From: Pseudomonadota bacterium
Lineage (GTDB): Bacteria; Pseudomonadota; Alphaproteobacteria; Rhizobiales; Beijerinckiaceae
Length of the DNA: 64,000 nucleotides
Assembly: GCA_023386155.1 (NCBI GenBank)
Contig: JAEWKH010000115.1
Span: forward strand, 54,157-118,156
Direction of reading: 5' to 3'
Shown piece by piece: positions 62,103 to 64,000 of this stretch. The notes under the pieces are model-generated. The model was not told where the DNA came from. It saw nothing but the letters and a program-made list of their open reading frames with translations, and did not search any database. A program made the translations under genes and the position numbers. Position 1 is the first letter of the stretch. Every line of letters starts with the position of its first letter.

Positions 62103-62677
62103 CCGTGCCTCCTCCGTCCGCCTCTCCCGTCCAGGATCGGTCGGAGGACGGCCCGGGACAAGGGCGCCGTCGGAAAAATCCGCCCGTCCTCCTCCATTGT
62201 CGACACGCTGACATATCGGAGATTCGGCACGCGTGGACGGCAGGCGTCCTCCTTCAATGATGAACCGGTGACATATTCGATTTTCGGCAGACCCGGCCTT
62301 CCCCCCTCAGGCATCGTCCCCAGGCCCTCCGGCACCGCCCCCTGCAGGACGGAGACCGTCCCCACCCTCCGGGAAGGGCTCAGGCGTAGCCCGCCCCTGC
62401 CTCCAGTCCCAGTCCCAGTCCTTCCCCGGCCCTCCCGCGGAGCGGTCGCATCCAGGCTCCGGCCCTCACGTCTCCCGGTCCCGGCCATCCGTCCCCGAGC
62501 ATCCCGATGCCCTTCCTCCGCTCCGCTCCGGTCGGGCGGTCTCCGTCCCTCCCTGACGGTCCCCCGTCCTCCCGAGGACCGCCACCGCCTCTCTTCCCCC
62601 GGGTCTCCGGCCCCCTCGGGACAGCCCCCGTCCCCCTTGTAGATATCTCTAATATTAGAGAGCGAGAACTTTACCAC
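62099..62677 (-). CDS. Low-complexity protein with a 20-residue repeat, doubtful start
   Basis: Up to 192 residues from a GTG at 62677; Arg/Gly-rich N-terminal part, then two 20-residue units (GLPKIEYVTGSSLKEDACRP and RVPNLRYVSVSTMEEDGRIF). The unit structure and the ATGA overlap with the next gene support translation. A palindrome at 62646-62661 lies inside the first codons, so the true start may be an ATG further down (62488). No known function. The same DNA could instead be iterons. Confidence 0.4.
   Translation of the reverse strand: MVKFSLSNIRDIYKGDGGCPEGAGDPGEERRWRSSGGRGTVREGRRPPDRSGAEEGHRDARGRMAGTGRREGRSLDATAPREGRGRTGTGTGGRGGLRLSPSRRVGTVSVLQGAVPEGLGTMPEGGRPGLPKIEYVTGSSLKEDACRPRVPNLRYVSVSTMEEDGRIFPTAPLSRAVLRPILDGRGGRRRHG
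62186..62291. repeat. Two imperfect direct repeats spaced exactly 60 bp
   Basis: Units begin GTCCTCCT at 62186 and 62246, and share TGACATAT and TTCGGCA at matching positions. They are AT-richer than the very GC-rich surroundings. Confidence 0.6.
62646..62661. promoter_or_regulatory. 16-bp perfect palindrome
   Basis: TCTCTAATATTAGAGA is its own reverse complement. It sits in an AT-rich island 126 bp before the ATG of the 288-residue gene and at the start of the leftward frame, as an operator would. Confidence 0.6.
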
Positions 62678-62787
62678 TCATTTTTGAGCTTTGACTCTTG
62701 TTTTCAGCAACTTCGCGCACATACTGAATTCCGTACCCCGCGTAGCTCACGACACTTTCCCCTTATCCTCAGAGGGAGTCCTTAGAG

Positions 62788-63654
62788 ATGAGTAACTTAA
62801 AGGGGTGGACATGGCTCACCCCAGGCATGCCACCGGCGCAGGTCCGGGATGAGTTCCTGCAGCGCGTCCCGCGCCTCGCCGTGCCCCTGGCGCTCGCCCG
62901 GTCCGCACGCTTCGAGCCGGGCCCCATGTTCCCGGAGACCGGGGGCGCCAGGGGCAGCCGCCCGACCGGGCAGGACCAGGCCGCGGCCCTCCTCGGGTTC
63001 GCCGCGCACCTCCTCGGGGAGGACGTCCTCCCGCTGCAGGTCGTGCGGGCCGTCACCCCGGCGACGCGGCTGATCCCGAAGATGGCGGAGGCATTCTCCG
63101 ACCGCGTGTCGAGCCTCCTGCTCATGGCGGACGGCCTCGGCGACGGCGCCATCCTGTATCCCTGCTACCCCACCGAGCCCGGTGAGGGCTTCTGGGCCGC
63201 GGGCCTGGGGATCGCCGGCGCCCCCGACCCGCGCGTCGTGGAGGCCTTCCGGCACGCGACCAAGGCGGGCAGCGTCGTCCTCGAACTCGCGGAGCTCGAG
63301 GCGATGAGGGGCCGGTGGAGTCTCCCCGTCGCGCTGCGCGCCCTGGCGGCGTGGAAGGGGGGCGACGTGGTGCGCGGGCGCTGGCGGATCGACCTCGATA
63401 AGTTCGCCAAGGGCCTGGGCTGGACGGGCAAGGACCGCGGGGAGCTCGTTGACGACGTGATCGCCAAGGCCTTCCGCGAGGCCGCCGGCCTGTGGCCCGC
63501 CATGCACGTCGAGGTCGCGCCCCTGCGGTTCGACGGACGGGGTAGGTCCTTCCGCCTCGTCGACGTGATCTGGAACGACGCCAGGACCGCCCGCAGGCCC
63601 AGGAGCAATGTCCGCAAAACCTCGATTTCGCAGCTTAAGGAGACGTCGCGATGA
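62788..63654 (+). CDS. Hypothetical protein, possible replication/DNA-binding protein
   Basis: 288 residues. LGFAAHLLGEDVLPLQVVRAVTP, then LPVALRALAAWKGGDVVRGRWRIDLDKFAKGLGWTGKDRGELVDDVIAKAFREAAGLWPAMHVEVAPLRFDGRGRSFRLVDVIW. The layered helices with a WRIDL-type turn recall winged-helix plasmid Rep proteins but I cannot assign one. The stop overlaps the next start as ATGA. Preceded by an AT-rich region with a palindrome. Confidence 0.5.
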   Translation: MSNLKGWTWLTPGMPPAQVRDEFLQRVPRLAVPLALARSARFEPGPMFPETGGARGSRPTGQDQAAALLGFAAHLLGEDVLPLQVVRAVTPATRLIPKMAEAFSDRVSSLLLMADGLGDGAILYPCYPTEPGEGFWAAGLGIAGAPDPRVVEAFRHATKAGSVVLELAELEAMRGRWSLPVALRALAAWKGGDVVRGRWRIDLDKFAKGLGWTGKDRGELVDDVIAKAFREAAGLWPAMHVEVAPLRFDGRGRSFRLVDVIWNDARTARRPRSNVRKTSISQLKETSR

Positions 63655-64000
63655 CGACGAGAGGCACCCGGCCCGTCACCCGCGGACAGCTCGCCCTGCT
63701 GGCGATCGCCGAGAAGGAGACCGGCATGACGCCCGAGGACCGCAAGGCGCTGCTCGCCGACGTGGCGGGCGTCACGTCCCGGAAGGACCTCGACCAGGAC
63801 GCCTTCCAGGCCGTCCTCGAGCGCCTCGCCGCCGACCACGGCTGGACCCCGAAGGAGACGGCCCCGGCGGCCATCGACTACGCGGCGGTCCGGCCCCCGC
63901 CGCGCCCCATGCCTGTCCGGCGCCCTGCGGCGCCTGCGACCGTAGCCCGACCGAAGGGACTGCCGCTGCCGCCCCGGCCCGCCGCGCCGCCCTCCAAGCC
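63651..64000 (+). CDS. GemA-like (Mu gp16, DUF1018) regulatory protein, cut by right edge
   Basis: 116 residues visible. RGQLALLAIAEKETGMTPEDRKALLADVAGVTSRKDLDQDAFQAVLERLAADHGW matches the GemA/gp16 pattern of Mu-like phages, a transcription- or supercoiling-related regulator. After it comes a Pro-rich tail (RPPPRPMPVRRPAAPATVARPK) that continues off the window. ATG overlaps the previous stop. It supports a phage-type origin for this end. Confidence 0.65.
   Translation, partial: MTTRGTRPVTRGQLALLAIAEKETGMTPEDRKALLADVAGVTSRKDLDQDAFQAVLERLAADHGWTPKETAPAAIDYAAVRPPPRPMPVRRPAAPATVARPKGLPLPPRPAAPPSK

Overview
The window looks like chromosome of a high-GC alphaproteobacterium of the order Hyphomicrobiales, most likely the Methylobacteriaceae (Microvirga/Methylobacterium-like). 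This is inferred from the mix of core genes (dnaG-rpoD, fabI, aroC, pdxH, ygfZ, pyrC, a TIGR02301-family gene), from a DnaG with a degraded zinc site, and from the many short GC-rich hairpin repeats between genes. No rRNA operon, intact tRNA, CRISPR array or IS transposase was seen.

Positions 1-46,000 are mostly housekeeping and accessory chromosome. The left part holds a cut-off HD hydrolase, 3-methyladenine glycosylase Tag, an AAC(6')-like acetyltransferase next to a PaiB-like protein, a two-PAS hybrid histidine kinase, YgfZ and dihydroorotase. A coupled trio follows (TIGR02301, NUDIX, citrate synthase with an N-terminal HTH), facing a second citrate synthase. Next are an AT-richer three-gene insert (11.6-13.0 kb), an SDR gene with a decayed copy of its own 3' end nearby, pdxH, a DnaJ-type co-chaperone, fabI plus a phosphatase, a LysR/monooxygenase divergon, aroC, an HTH-RibB-RibA-like fusion behind a perfect palindrome, LysE and membrane proteins, then dnaG and rpoD. 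From 29.6 to 46 kb lie an MgtC/DUF4010 membrane protein, lrgAB, two DUF1801 proteins, a beta-lactamase-fold hydrolase, a CAP-RTX secreted protein, a fosmidomycin-resistance-type MFS pump, Ada with an isocitrate-lyase-like enzyme, and a probable iron/redox cluster (di-haem peroxidase fused to a cupredoxin, a helical periplasmic protein, a PiuC-type hydroxylase, a second Fe/2OG oxygenase). An adenylate-cyclase-like protein, a PRC-barrel protein and a glutathionyl-hydroquinone-reductase-like GST follow.

At about 46,369 the 5' half of a tRNA gene with a CAT anticodon stops abruptly just after the anticodon loop, and the sequence changes character up to the right edge. I read 46.4-64 kb as one end of an integrated mobile element or a stack of such elements. 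It carries a PD-(D/E)XK-like protein, an RloC-like SMC/ABC ATPase with a CxxC motif, a DUF7448 protein, a small HTH protein, a Lon-like AAA ATPase without protease domain, several small unknown genes, and a 1,354-residue protein joining an apparent archaeo-eukaryotic-type primase-polymerase to an Fe-S (XPD/DinG-like) helicase. The right end has a possible replication or DNA-binding protein and a GemA (Mu gp16)-like protein. Promoter-proximal gaps in the element hold strong, mutually different perfect or near-perfect palindromes. No integrase is visible, so the other end must lie outside the window.

The most novel-looking material is the primase/Fe-S-helicase element with its palindromes and 60-bp-spaced repeats. 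On the chromosome side, the two metabolic enzymes fused to DNA-binding domains (citrate synthase and RibB), each next to a plausible operator, stand out.
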